A stretch of DNA of 64,000 nucleotides from Favolaschia claudopus (GCA_037176885.1 JAWWNJ010000072.1:186001-250000), one strand, 5' to 3'. Counted from the stretch's first letter, positions 41,040-51,915 are shown. Notes: a model not told the origin generated them from the letters alone. Numbers and translations: made by a program.

Positions 41040-42800
41040 TTACAAATCATCCAATGCATCCCCCACGGAATTTTCAACCAAGGAAAACTTTGCAGCGATG
41101 TCTGGCCGTACTAAACATGCCCATCGCTTCCCGCTATGATCGGGAACACGCCCCGCAAGACAGTCAATCGAGCTGACTTCAATTACCTCAGTCGGCGGCC
41201 CCAAATCCGCTGAGCGGCCGTTGAAGTACACGGTTCCGGCAGGATTTTTCGAGACGAGTTTAACTTGAGCAACGGCAGCGAGAAGAAGAGTCGACGGGGA
41301 CGCTGTGTCGTCGTCGCCGTCGCGGCGGGAGGGGAAGTCGGGTGGAAGGGAAAGCGCAACAAACTTTCGCACCTGCCCGAAAAAGGTTTGTTGCTCGAGC
41401 ACGACGGGAAGGTTGGCAAAATGCTGGTTTTTGTCGACTTGTAGATGGTACTATCCAACATGTGTCAACGCAAACAACCGCAAGAGATTACACAAATTCA
41501 TACCTTGACAAATGTAGCGTCGCGTATGGCATCGGGAGATGTGTGATAAGAAGAAACAAGATCCCGCGCGTGAACGAGGTCGCCGGCGTTGAGCTGCTTA
41601 AATTTACCCCATACCTCGAACTCCTGGGGGAATAGTCTGAGAGCATCTTGACGCCGTATGTTGTAATTTGTGGCCAGAAAATTGGCTATTTTGGTCCGCA
41701 GCGCGTTATCTAGCGCGGTGAGACGTTTCGGATAGACCATCCGGAGGTCAGGATCTGTTGTTGAATGATGTCTTCCCCTCTTCGCTCACGTAGGTCGAGC
41801 GGTACTCTAGCTTCTCCGCTGTGGTGTCGTCTGGAACAAGTTCACCAGACGCGGGATGAGAGGGAGATAGTGGAAAGTGTTCCGGGCTCTCCCAGCACCG
41901 TCCCTTCGTGGCTTATCGCAATACGGGCATTCTTCAAGTTCCGCGTACTGTCCAGTAAAGCAGCAACAAGAGTCGACACAGCAGTCGTACTTCACTGGGA
42001 CGACTCCGGAAAGGAATGCGATCTGCGTTTGAAGACGTTGTCGAGATGGGAGATCGGCGAGCTCGGGGAATGCGCGCGAGAGCTTGTCATATGCACGGGC
42101 GTCCAAATCCGTGTCGACTTTGTAATTGTGGGCACGGATTGCCTTCATTTCGTTCGCCGTGAGTTCATGCCCTTGATTTTGTGTGTGTTAGTTCTCAGAG
42201 ACAGATTCAGTACATTTCTCCAACTCACCTCGCTGCGCAGCATCAATATCGAACACCTCTCGCAAACGATCCAGCGGGGCCAAGCCCTGAATCCATGGCG
42301 CCGCTCGGAAATCATCCCCAAGACCTGTCCCTTCGTCCTCCTCGTCCGAATCATCCCAGAAAAGCTCTTGCAGCCTTGTTTCAAAAGGATCGTCGCCCAG
42401 CTCGGAGTCCTGGTCCGTATCACTCCCCTCCTCGCTGAGATCAGGGGTGTGGTTCCGGTCAGAGGGAGATTGGGGAGGTGCGTCGTTATTATCTGAGTCT
42501 ACTTGCATCCCGGGTAACCCAGAATCTGCCCCAGTAGCCGCAGGCTCTCCTCCATCATCGCCCATCGTGAAGTCTTCGTGTTCAATCTTCCCCACCACCA
42601 CCACCTCTGTCTCTCGGCTCCCCTGCTATCAGCTCCTTCACCTCGAGCCTCAAAAGCCGCTGTCGCTGCTCTGCGTAGCTGTGCTGCTGGGCAACTCGCA
42701 CAGATTGCGTCGTTTGTTGGCGGAGGTGCCTCCGAATTTGGTTTGGGTGTTGCTTTGTCCCGCACCCGCAGGGACAATCTCTGTGGTCGTCGCGCGGCAT
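41040..42800 (-). pseudogene. CACTA/Plavaka-like transposase missing its catalytic core
   Basis: N-terminal part: ATG at 42800, RDDHRDCPCGCGTKQHPNQI (Cys-rich start). A frame slip in a GGT run near 42590 leads to an acidic region. An intron lies at 42172-42228 (57 bp, phase 1), then GHELTANEMKAIRAHNYKVD, AYDKLSRAFPELADLPS, AFLSGVVPVKYDCC, CPYCDKPRR and FHYLPLIPRLVNLF, the recognisable N-terminal half of basidiomycete CACTA transposases. After a frameshift near 41830 the sequence jumps at about 41765 to MVYPKRLTALDNALRTKIAN, DALRLFPQEFEVWGK and DARDATFVK-like segments, then EQQTFFGQVRKFVALSLPP..KRWACLVRPD, the C-terminal portion. The central DDE region, several hundred residues in relatives, is absent. 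The product cannot transpose the element. Confidence 0.75.
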
Positions 42801-42983
42801 CGTTGGAGGGAGTACAGTTGAGGACGAGTGAGCTGGATGCTCAAAACGTCATGTGGAGCTCGGCAGCGACTCTCGGGGATGCAGGAGTCGCGCCGTCATC
42901 GTTGCTCCACCCGCCCCACAACACATATAAAAGAGTTTGAGGTGTGTTTCGTTACACTCAATCTCTTCCCCACTCACCCACTC
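42801..42983. promoter_or_regulatory. Divergent promoter region between the two CACTA genes
   Basis: About 180 bp separate the two start codons. ACATATAAAAG at about 42920-42930 is a TATA-like motif 55 bp upstream of the plus-strand ATG. No clear TATA faces the transposase gene. The arrangement would allow shared control. Confidence 0.45.
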
Positions 42984-44091
42984 ATGCCATCTTCAGCCGA
43001 CAAAGAAAACCCCCCACGCGCTCATCGCAAGCGCACGCTTACTTCAAAGCTCCGACACACCCGCGAGGCTCAGCGTGCAGCTCAGTTGGATCTGACTGCA
43101 CGCAAACATCGCAAGGCTCGTCGCCAGGTGCTCAGAGCACGTCAGGCGGAGGACGCCCTTATCGTGGAGCGGCCCAATGACTCTGACGAGGTGCGTCAAT
43201 TGCGCGGTGAGTCATTCACATTGGTCTACAGCTCTACCTCAATCTATATGTACTAATTCTTTGCAGCGTCGCTCGCTCGTGCCCGCGGTGAGCGGGACGC
43301 GGCTGAGGCGGCTACAGGCGCACAGGAGCCCACGCGCACTCTTCCCGCCATCCCTCGCCCTGAACGTATGTCTGACTTGACAATTGGAGGGCTGCGACGC
43401 CGACTCGGGATGGACGGCTCGTCCGCGGATCGGAAGTGGAATGACCTTCGGGTGTGTCGCTGTCTTGTCTTCTACGTATTCAATATCTCACAGTAAGCAG
43501 AGACAGGTCCGCCGCTTCATGGATGCAGGGCTTTTGCAACTCGACAAAAACTGGAAAGGCCAAGACTCTCGACAATTGCTCAAGATTTACGACGCGGTAT
43601 GTTATGTCTTCATTTCATTTTGTTGATGGTTCATTGTGTTATAGATAGAAGATGTCTTTCCCCCTCTCAAGCGCTGCACCAATCATTGGGCAGCTGAATT
43701 TCTCGTTCACGACTCCTTCAGCGCGCAGAAGACCTACGAGAGCTGTAAGGAGAAAGAGGGTACGTATCGTTTCCGCACGCGGCGGAACAGGCGAGAGCGG
43801 GCCTCCTCGGACGATGACGACGACTCCGGCAGTCAAGGCAGCCGCGGCCCACTCGCACGTGAGTTGAGTTTCTCTTGACGCATTTGACGCATTCTAAATT
43901 GAACCCTTGCAGCACCATCCACCTCACCTTCGCCAGAGCCATCAGGGTCTGGTTCTGGTTCCCCTCAACAAACGGAAGAAGGTGAGCTACATTTACCTTG
44001 TGCATTGCCTATCGCTGTACTGACTTGATGTGGTACAGGTCACGTCAATGACCGTCTTCCCTCGCTTACTCCAGCACCCGAATCTGAATAA
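42984..44091 (+). CDS. Second gene of the CACTA element, six exons, intact
   Basis: Six exons join cleanly: 42984-43206, 43267-43451, about 43501-43596, 43645-43858, 43913-43981 and 44039-44091. All five introns are GT-AG and 48-60 bp; the phases fit and the stop is TAA. The product is ~279 residues: a basic helical N-terminus (REAQRAAQLDLTARKHRKAR), a coiled-coil-like ASLARARGERDAAEAA, then a conserved-looking core with DLTIGGLRRRLGMDGSSADR, KWNDLR, VRRFMDAGLLQLDKNWKGQD, SRQLLKIYDAIEDVFPPL, NHWAAEFLVHDSFSAQKTYE, and a Ser/Pro/Asp-rich tail. Similar small proteins (W-D-R, W..QD...L...Y....FP) are familiar from agaricomycete genomes as unnamed hypothetical proteins. By position it is the accessory protein of the element, perhaps the DNA-binding partner of the transposase (inference). 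It is intact while the transposase is not. Confidence 0.65.
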
Positions 44092-44423
44092 TAAGTCGAA
44101 TGTGTAGCACCTTGTGTAGTACTTCCCCTCAATTTTGATATGAAATTCACTTGAAATTGGTGTGAAACTGGAATATAATAGTGCGAGCTTCAACGTTATA
44201 TTCCGTGAGACTAACAACAATTGATTCTAAATTTCCACCATGAAAGTCGCGAAATTCGCCTCAATTATGGCCGCGAAAAGCACCATATACCCCGTGAACG
44301 GTGCTCGCGGGTATTGGGCGTGAATTTCACATTTTGCCCGTGAAATTCGGGTGGTTATGGAGCGAAAATTGGCCACAAACAGGGCGAAACAGCATCGTGA
44401 AATTCGCGCAGTCTGGGGCTCAC

Positions 44424-45048
44424 AGTGCTAAGGCCTTAGCCTAAGCCTTTTAGCGTGCAGCCAGATTTTCGGAATTTACTGCTAAGGCCTTAGAGACCCA
44501 CGTGCTGATGACATAAACTGCCGAGCCATTGGTTGCCGGAGCACAACCGAGTCTGCAAGGTCTTTATCATCCTTCTAAAATGCCTGCCGATGCACCTGCA
44601 GGGGGCCGTCCGGGCACCTGGCCAACAACCAAGCTTTGATGTCTACACACTTGTTAATAATAGTTGTTGACTATAGGTGAGTCCGGAATAATTTTGTGTT
44701 GACAACTAAGAATCTGGAGCAGAAAGGGGTAGGGAATACTACATACTCAGGCGCTCAGGGAAGAAATGGAGAAGCGTCAGGAAATAAAACATTCTTTCAA
44801 AAATTATCTTTTTAAGGTGTCTAAGCCCTCTAAGCCCTAAGCCAGCCTAAGCCCTAAGCCCTATGCTAAGCCCTAAGAGCGTGCCGGGGGGTCGTAAACT
44901 AAGGCCTTAGGCACATCACTGGGCTTTCCTCAAGAATGGGTGACCTCGGATATGTCAACTCAGGAGATTACTCGTAGATTTTATTCTTGTTTCATTCGCG
45001 ATATTTTTCAAGAGTCAAGCCCTATTGTAAGATAATCAAACCCCATTA
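44424..45048. repeat. CTAAGCC-rich segment and flank
   Basis: Repeated CTAAGCC/CCCTAAG units at 44425-44455 and 44818-44880 plus two TAAGGCCTTA palindromes belong to the older element. They are not telomere repeats: the unit is irregular and interstitial. 44915-45048 is anonymous. Confidence 0.6.
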
Positions 45049-45783
45049 CAGCGGTTTCCAAAATTCTTGCCCACGATCAAAAACGTCACAGAAAATTGTT
45101 TTAATTCGGAAAATTCTAGAAAATCTGTTCTCTTCCTTTCTATGCTACAGAGTCCTAATACACTCTCCTTACACCTCTTGAGGCCTCTCTCTTTCATGCT
45201 TGAGCACCAAAAACACGCAAACGGGTGGAATATGACCCCTCCCAGCCTTGCTGGACAAGCAGGCGGAGGCCTCGCCCTTAGCGGCACAGAAACTAGCTGA
45301 AACCAGCCAGCAGTCCGCGACAACCATTTCTTAGCCCACGCGCCGCATTCCCGTGTGGACAATGAAGCTGAGAGACCTTTGAGAATGGTTTTTGACGGTA
45401 AAGTTTTGAAAGCGTCCTGCCACGTCAGCAGATTGTCTGCCAGAACAAGGTCGAATACGTATGGGAGCTGAGTGAGGGACTGGTGGGGGGTGTTCAACAA
45501 GGTATGAGGGCCTTAAAGCCAATTTTGAGACGCTTTCAGAGCTTTTCAGAGCTGCCCACAAGTTTCGAAGCGCTGACGTGGCACATCGAGGCACAATACA
45601 TAGCAGCGACAGCAGCGCCGTTATCAAGCCCAGTCAATGCCAGAAGGTTAATTTACATGTCATGGCTCTTGTAGACTATGTTTGACCCTTCTACAAAGGC
45701 GGCATGTTTTTGTAGAATTTTCCGAATTAAAACATTTTTTCTGTGACGTTTTTGATCGTGGGCAAGAATTTTGGGAACCGCTG
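45049..45783. mobile_element. 735-bp MITE, copy 2 (inverted)
   Basis: The reverse complement of 36296-37030, same length, with TA at 45047-45048 and 45784-45785. Only scattered differences by eye, for example within the terminal T and A runs. Confidence 0.92.
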
Positions 45784-45872
45784 TAATATATTCGTATTTG
45801 GCCACCGCTAATCTGGAGGAGGAGAATGGTTAATCCGTGTGTGGTTGCGGAAAGCCCAGATAAGACACAAAT

Positions 45873-46820
45873 CTAAATCAGACGCAGGGACTGCGGGCAA
45901 AATACACTCGCCGCCTTGTTCGCCCGTCGTCTTTGTCCAAGCCAGGTGAATGCTAATGACTTCCTTGCCATTGGAAATCCGCTTGCAGCGGCAAGTATCC
46001 AGAAGCCGCGTGAATTTATTCTTGTTCCGAACGAGGAGCTCCTCGAGACGACGACAACCCTGGACCCAAAATTCCGTGAATGCTGCAGCCCAAGACGCTG
46101 CACCCAGAGGAGAATTGAGATCAAGAGAGGAGCGGTATGCCCGAAGGTGGTCTCGGCCTCGCGGAGTGCAACCCCACGTCGGTCTGCCGCTTTCTTGTGC
46201 AGGGAGAGAACAGGCCCGTCACCGTCACCGTTCCACACCGCGTTGTTGTAGAGATGCCATAGACGAGGTCCATTGATCTGAAAGCTACTTGCCCAAGAAC
46301 CAAGAGAAACCAGTGAATACGTATCCAATAATAATGTTTGGTACAGGTTTGTTTGGAGCTTATTTCAAGTTTTCTGCCATTTTTCAATCACAACAAGTTG
46401 TACATCTGTGCATCGAAATTGAATATAATATCAGCGTTTAGCCCAATTAGAATACATATGGCTAGACGGTTTGGCAAGCTAATAGACATCACGATATCGA
46501 GCCTGAGAATTCTGGATTTTCCGACACACACTTGGGCGAGACGAAAGCGGGAGCTGTGGACGGTGTCGCGGATCCGCTGGGACATCAAGGACGAGTGAAT
46601 AGGAGAAGTCGTATGTACGGGAGTCGCGGAATCCAGCCAAATGGGGACTCGACACGTTTTCCTCCAATAACTGCTTCATCCTCCTCAAGGCTCCATTCCA
46701 ACAATGCTAGCATTGCATTGATCTGAATTTCATGAACACGAGAGGTACCATACAAAAGCAACCGCATCAGGGACCCGATAACCTGGTCAGAGGTCGGAAA
46801 AATGGGTTTCATGGGCACGT
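45873..46820 (-). pseudogene. Unrecognised minus-strand coding remnant
   Basis: Two minus-strand stretches look protein-like. 46585-46818 reads VIGSLMRLLLYGTSRVHEIQ then INAMLALLEWSLEEDEAVIG, with a helical pattern. 45873-46328 contains FQINGPRLWHLYNNAVWNGD, SLHKKAADRRGVALREAETT and FGHTAPLLISILLWVQRLG. They are separated by frame changes and stops and may be exons of one decayed gene. I recognise no family. Confidence 0.3.
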
Positions 46821-47282
46821 TCGGGGAATCCGGTCAGAGAACTCAACCCTTAGCATTTTGTATTGACGGTAAAAGATGGATGAAGAACAAATTTTAGAAA
46901 TCATTCATTTTTTCGAGAATCCGAGGGCACGCGCCGCCGCAGAGCGCGACCCGAAGTCAATATTAGTCAATATTACCATCCCGGATTCCCGGGGTCCACT
47001 CCATTTGATCTGATTTGAAATCTTACTTCTTGTCCTCCTCGATTGCTGGTCTATATGTCAGTAAAGTGCTGTGAAACTCAATTCTTTCCGTTTCCTTACC
47101 CTTGTTCCAACAAAAAGTCATATTCAACTGAAAGCAATCACTGATTTCAATTCAAAGTTGCCAAGTTCATATGAGCATTCTACTTCATATGTAGCATTCC
47201 TCTGTATTTGAGCTTGAATTGAAGATTCCTTGGCTTACTTGAGCTGCCGCCGTGATGATTTGAACACATGAATGAGTTCAGT
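46821..47282. other. No recognisable feature
   Basis: About 460 bp of anonymous, AT-richer sequence; no motif or repeat found. Confidence 0.4.
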
Positions 47283-47664
47283 CAGCCGTTTTAGAAACAA
47301 TATACGGGTTTCGATTGAGTGGTGCTCGTTCGTTTGTGCTTACGTTTGTTGACGATTCTGTCATCGGCAAAGCCGGGAGCACCACTTTGTGGGGCGTTGC
47401 CGAACCACATCAAGTGCCGCTGGTCCCTTGTTCTGGGCCTTGCTCGCAAGTCATGGCCCCCCTGTCGAGCTCTGGGCAAGTAGCAGCTGAGTCTTGATCC
47501 TCAGTTCTGTTAACCCCCTGTTTTTTTCCTGGTGTTCTTTGGGTGGCGGAAGCGAAAATCAGATTCGGCTGAAGTGGAGCTGGTGACGGGAAGCAAAACA
47601 AAGGTAAGCACAAACGAATGAGCACCACTTGATCAAAACCCGTATATTGTTTCCAAAACGGCTG
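47283..47664. mobile_element. MITE, 382 bp, CAGCCGTTTT ends
   Basis: Inverted ends of about 65 bp: CAGCCGTTTTAGAAACAATA on the left, CAGCCGTTTTGGAAACAATA read from the right, continuing through GTGGTGCTC.TTCGTTTGTG. TA follows on the right (47665-47666); the left flank is GT, so the duplication is imperfect. Confidence 0.8.
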
Positions 47665-48683
47665 TAAGTCAATGTTGTGTTACTTATTTCTGTAGTAAAT
47701 AAAAGAAAACAAGCACCTTATCCACGTAAATTTGTCCCGGTGAGATTCCAGCGGCATCTAGATTACAAAGTATGTGTTCCCGATGTGACTACAAAGCACC
47801 AAACGAGGTACGAGCAGCAAGTTTGGGTAGCCGTGAGAAAATATAGATGATGATCAACCAAATTGGGATATATTCGCTATTAGCGTGCTATTGTCCCACA
47901 TCACCAGTATCCAGCCCTTTTCCGAGGCAACTCCGTCGCGTCCCTCTGTTCCTGCTCTCATCTTGTCTCTGTATCCTCATCTTCCTGGTGCTTCTTGGTT
48001 TTGTTCTCTCTGAGCCTCATCTCAATATTGGTACTCTCAAAACTGACGGCAACAAACTCTGTGGATTGGAAGCGACGTCTCGTCTCATCTTGTCTACACA
48101 CACCAGAAGCTCGATCTTCGCGTCTCGAAGATCAACGGAATTAAGATCTCCCTAATGGGACGCGCCTCACTATATCTCAAGTCTCAAGCTCGGAAGGGGC
48201 TTTCATTCTTGCTTTCAACGACTTTACGAGGTGCGTGACTGGCTCTCGCATCCTCTCTCTTGCTGACCACATAATTCAGACACAATCCTCGGCCCCGCTA
48301 ATAATCTATCCTACCTAGATGCTGCTACATCGTCGACACGACATCTATTGCGTCATCCGTTCAGCTACGCGGCATCTGAGTATCGCGCGCGCACTCCTTT
48401 CGATCGCTCTCAAGCGCGAGTAGGAGTCGCCTCTTCTGCGAGACGACAACAGACGAGCGCGGAGTGCGTACTCAGTAGCGAGAGAGTACACGGTGTACAA
48501 CACAAATATCAGAGCAGCGAGCGTACATGCACGATCGTCGTTTTGACTGTGACATCGCTTGTGGGTTCGCGTTCGCTTGCGTCACCGTTGTAAGTATGTG
48601 TGTCGCCACACTGGTGGCGCTGTTTTGGGTGGATCTGTGACGGAGTCGTCGTCTCATAGATGCAGCAAACGACGTGGGCGATG
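47665..48683. other. About 1 kb without a supported gene
   Basis: A plus-strand frame at 47847-48155 begins with a hydrophobic stretch (PLFLLSSCLCILIFLVLLGF) that would be a membrane segment if translated, but no other support exists. Nothing else recognised. Confidence 0.35.
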
Positions 48684-48715
48684 TACTCGGCATGACCAAA
48701 AGTAACCGGAATTGT
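48684..48715 (+). repeat. TACTCGG head motif, copy C
   Basis: TACTCGGCATGACCAAAAGT plus AACCGGAAT matches the starts of 6980 and 23537. The sequence after it diverges. 48716-49137 is otherwise anonymous. Confidence 0.6.
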
Positions 48716-49137
48716 AGAATTTATATAGGGATTTCAATGGTCAACCAGCTTTGATGGGTCCAGCTCTTATCTATAGCATGTTCTCTCTGACTTGCATGAC
48801 ATAAACACCGATTGAAACATCGGACAGCCGGAGAAATATTCGAAATTCAGAAATTTCCCAATTTGGCAATATCTGCGTTTTTAAAATAGCAATTGGACAG
48901 ATATGGGGTCAATGAGTACTTGAAAAATGGGATTTAGGTCTTATGATAATGTACATGAAATGCCAGAATTTAGCATCCTAGTCTTCACCTTTTGTGAGAC
49001 GAACTGGGCATAATGTTCAACCATCATAACATATATAATTGCAATTCAAATAGACGCACAACAAAGAGCACAGTGGACCCAAACTACTTCATATGCAACG
49101 GCATATACTTCTACGATAATTACAGTATGGTTGCGGC

Positions 49138-49678
49138 CAAAACTTCATGACCAGTCGTAATTTTGCTCAAAATCCTTCGGGATTCGAGATTTAGCAGGAA
49201 CTAGGGTATGGTTTATAGGTGAAATTTTTATTTCAGAGGAATCGGAGGTACTCCTAACTTAGGGTTACAAAACGCGAAATTTGAACAGCGAAAAACCAAA
49301 ATTGTGTGTACTAAACTAAACTCACGAATTTGAGGCAGCTAATCAAGTTTTTCTCTGCCATTCTGCCTCTGCAATCCCGAACCCCTTCTTCCGGACCCCA
49401 CAGTGAAAGTGAAATCTCTTAACCAAGAAATCGGGAATGACCAGGCGACATTGATGCTGCTACACAGCCACCGGTCCGAGTGATCCGCAATCAAAAGCGT
49501 GAAATTGCCGTGCAAAACATGGAAAACCGATTTTTCGAAGTTTTGCTCCAGTACGTTTGTAGATTACCTTCTTGCAATGCTATTTACACAATCCCAGGAT
49601 GTCTCAATGAAAACTGACGTGACAGTATCAATTACCAAATTGGGACTGCGACTTGTCACGAAGTTCGGTCCGCAACCA
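49138..49678. mobile_element. MITE, 541 bp, TGGTTGCGG ends
   Basis: The ends are TGGTTGCGGCCAAAACTTCA and an imperfect inverse (TGGTTGCGGACCGAACTTCG), flanked by TA (49136-49137, 49679-49680). End fragments of the family occur at about 39509-39530 and 61424-61455. Confidence 0.75.
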
Positions 49679-49779
49679 TAGTACAGAGATTCCGAGTGAC
49701 ACAGCAAACACAAGACACGATGCCATTAGACGCGCACAAAGGACGACGCCCGAACTCGCGCCCGCCGTTTGTGTGCATC

Positions 49780-49821
49780 TACGGTATGACCAAAAGTAAC
49801 CGGAATCACAAATTGCCTATA
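49780..49821 (+). repeat. TACTCGG-type head motif, copy D, interrupted
   Basis: TACGGTATGACCAAAAGTAA, CCGGAATCACAAATTGC: the same head as 6980 but cut off by the MITE that starts at 49822, showing relative insertion order. Confidence 0.6.
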
Positions 49822-50287
49822 CAGTCGGATAGCTCATAATGCATAAGGCCCGTGGACCCCCAAAGCCTATGCATTATGAGCAATATGCATTTCTGCATAA
49901 TGTCACACGAGGTGACATGCGTGACATTGTCACCAAAATACTATATATGGTAGTCCGGCGAACATCGAATCACTTGGAAGTTGCCGGGAGCCTAATTAGC
50001 TGTAATAACCAGCAGATCAAGGAACTTGGCTAAATTTTGGGGTAAAAATGACACAGCTGTGTATTCAGGGTGCGGAACATGTCTAAATTGGTCCTGAGAG
50101 CGGTAAAATTCACCAAATTGTACGATTTTTGCGATTTCAAAATGCATAAATGCACTCTTCACCCTATGCAATAGGCATTATGAGGATAATGCATAAAATC
50201 CCAGCCTACCAAGTCGGTGGACACCAAAAGTCGATGCATAATGAGGTTTATGCATTTTGACCTCATGCATTATGAGATATCCGACTG
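49822..50287. mobile_element. 466-bp TGCAT-rich MITE, copy 2 (inverted)
   Basis: The reverse complement of 37676-38141, apparently identical; TA at 49820-49821 and 50288-50289. It is nested in the copy D head motif. Confidence 0.92.
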
Positions 50288-50514
50288 TACGAGCTGTGGG
50301 ACCCGTGCCTTCGCCACTCAGGACCCTTCAAATGTTTGACCTGCACTCACTTGCTGCTTTCAAGGCCGACGGCGCCGCACTGCCGCTCGCTGCACTCGCC
50401 GGCGCGCGTCACCGCGGGGATTCTCAGGCTTTGACAGAAAGTCACGGGGTAAAATTCCCTTTCCTGGAGCTGAGGCTGTGCTCTTCTTCTTTTCATGTAT
50501 AGGATAGGATAGGA

Positions 50515-50931
50515 TCCTAACCCGTGATGTGTCCTCGAAATTGATGCAGGCCCATATTGTTCCGAATTCTTCATTTTTTTTGCTCGGCATTGAAGGGTAT
50601 GCATAGCCACATCTGATACATACTCTTGAATATTTAGGGGATTTATGAGTGAGTGCGGCGGGGAGGATGAACCTTCCGAGGTGGGGACAGGAAGTGCACT
50701 CGTTTTTTGGCAGGCGTTTAGCAGGGTCACAAAATGTCACAAAAACATCCTTTTCATTTGTTCAGACCGCTACAGGCAACGGATGGCTCCAAAAATCGAT
50801 ATATGGGCTCAAGATATACAAAGAATTGTCATTCTTTTTTTCTGAGTAAGTTACCGGAGAGGGAAAACGGGGTGAGGATCAGCAAAAAAAAAAGTTCACT
50901 TCACGAGTCAAGGACACATCACGGGTTAGGA
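50515..50931. mobile_element. MITE, 417 bp, TCCTAACCCGTGATG ends
   Basis: The inverted ends, TCCTAACCCGTGATGTGTCC, are about 21 bp. The left flank is three ATAGG units (50500-50514) and the right flank TAGTAC, so the duplication cannot be read with certainty. Non-coding. Confidence 0.8.
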
Positions 50932-51075
50932 TAGTACTCGTTGGTGTCGGCGATGGCTGATGGTGTGGATGATGCGGAGTTGGGACTGATGGCGTCTCTG
51001 TGCGATGAAACGGTGCGGGATGAGCCGAGTACGTGTGCTGCGGGTGGTGATAGCCGGACAACGGCGCTATGGCTG

Positions 51076-51880
51076 TAATACTGGGGCATAATTATTTTGC
51101 GCCCAGCTTTGTGAAAATTCTCACAGGTCGAGTGCAAATCAGCACAAAAATGCACAGGTTCCAAGGATCCGGAAAAACACACACCTTTTGTGCAGGAAAA
51201 AATGACACAGCTTCATGAACGGCACAAAACCACACAGGTAGCAGTTAGCGTCCGAAGTCGAGGAAGTCAAAGCGCTGATGGATCAAGGCTAATACTCCGG
51301 CATCAGCATCACAAATCCGCTCACCAAATGAGGACAAAACACGCTCAGTGCCTCAAGTGAGCAAAGGACTATTATAGGTGAGCCTTGTGCAAGAGAAAGC
51401 AAAGTTCTGTGCCGCACCTACCAGGTTCATCACAATAATAGTTGTGATTTGTGTTATAGACATATCAACGGCTTGGGTAAAAATGGAGTAGTATCTACCA
51501 ATTGCTTCTTCGTCGTATTTGACTCTGATTCAGAAAACATTCAGTTTTGAAGGCCTGACTCTACCCCCTAAATTTGAGCTATACATCTGTGGCACCCATG
51601 GCCTTCAGAAGGATCATAACTGCAAAGATCTAAGAAATATCAGAAATATGTGCCCTGGCCATCACTTCGGCATGAGCCGTAAGGCTGAATACATCGGCAA
51701 TGTAAGAAATCTTGAACTTGTGCGTTTTTGGAACCCTTCGAAGGTATGCATCTTTATGAGGGTGTGTATTTTTGCGGTGCATGCACACACCTGTGTAAAT
51801 TTTTGTTGTAAGCTGTGTGTTTTTTGTGCTAGGTTGTGCGTTTTTTCATCGAAAATGGACATAATTATGCCCCATTATTA
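51076..51880. mobile_element. Element with TAATA.TGGGGCATAATTAT ends (805 bp)
   Basis: Inverted ends of ~22 bp: TAATACTGGGGCATAATTAT on the left and TAATAATGGGGCATAATTAT from the right. The outermost TAA could be a 3-bp target duplication as in PIF/Harbinger elements. The subterminal parts are rich in CACAAA, CACACA and GTGTGT motifs. A short frame (51519-51947) has no recognisable domain. Confidence 0.65.
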
Positions 51881-51915
51881 CCCCCAAACGGCGCCGGTTG
51901 GGACGAATGAAAATG

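Larger units (their letters stand above)
40891..44427. mobile_element. CACTA-type element (CACTGTGA ends), internally deleted
   Basis: The ends are CACTGTGA and TCACAGTG. The inverted similarity extends to CACGCGAATTTCA on the left and the mate of GCGCGAATTTCACG on the right. The 3-bp direct repeat CTA flanks both sides (40888-40890, 44428-44430), the length typical of the CACTA/EnSpm superfamily. Subterminal GTGAAATTCG-like motifs repeat at both ends (40910-40975 and 44235-44410). Inside are a coreless transposase gene on the minus strand and a second gene on the plus strand, divergently arranged. Confidence 0.8.
40878..44914. mobile_element. Older TAAGGCCTTA element split by the CACTA insertion
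   Basis: The right end is CTAAGGCCTTAGGCAC (44899-44914). Left of the CACTA element stands GTGCCTAAGCCCTA (40877-40890) and right of it CTAAGGCCTTAGCCTAAGCC (44428-44447). Removing the insertion and one CTA joins these into GTGCCTAAGCCCTAAGGCCT, a plausible mate of the right end. The interior near 44820-44880 is rich in CTAAGCC units. A similar TAAGGCCTTA cluster lies at 60833-60905. Confidence 0.55.

Noticed and set aside
44818..44880. CTAAGCC/CCCTAAG units as telomeric repeat
   Set aside because: The spacing is irregular, the unit is not TTAGGG, and the tract lies inside an inverted-repeat element.
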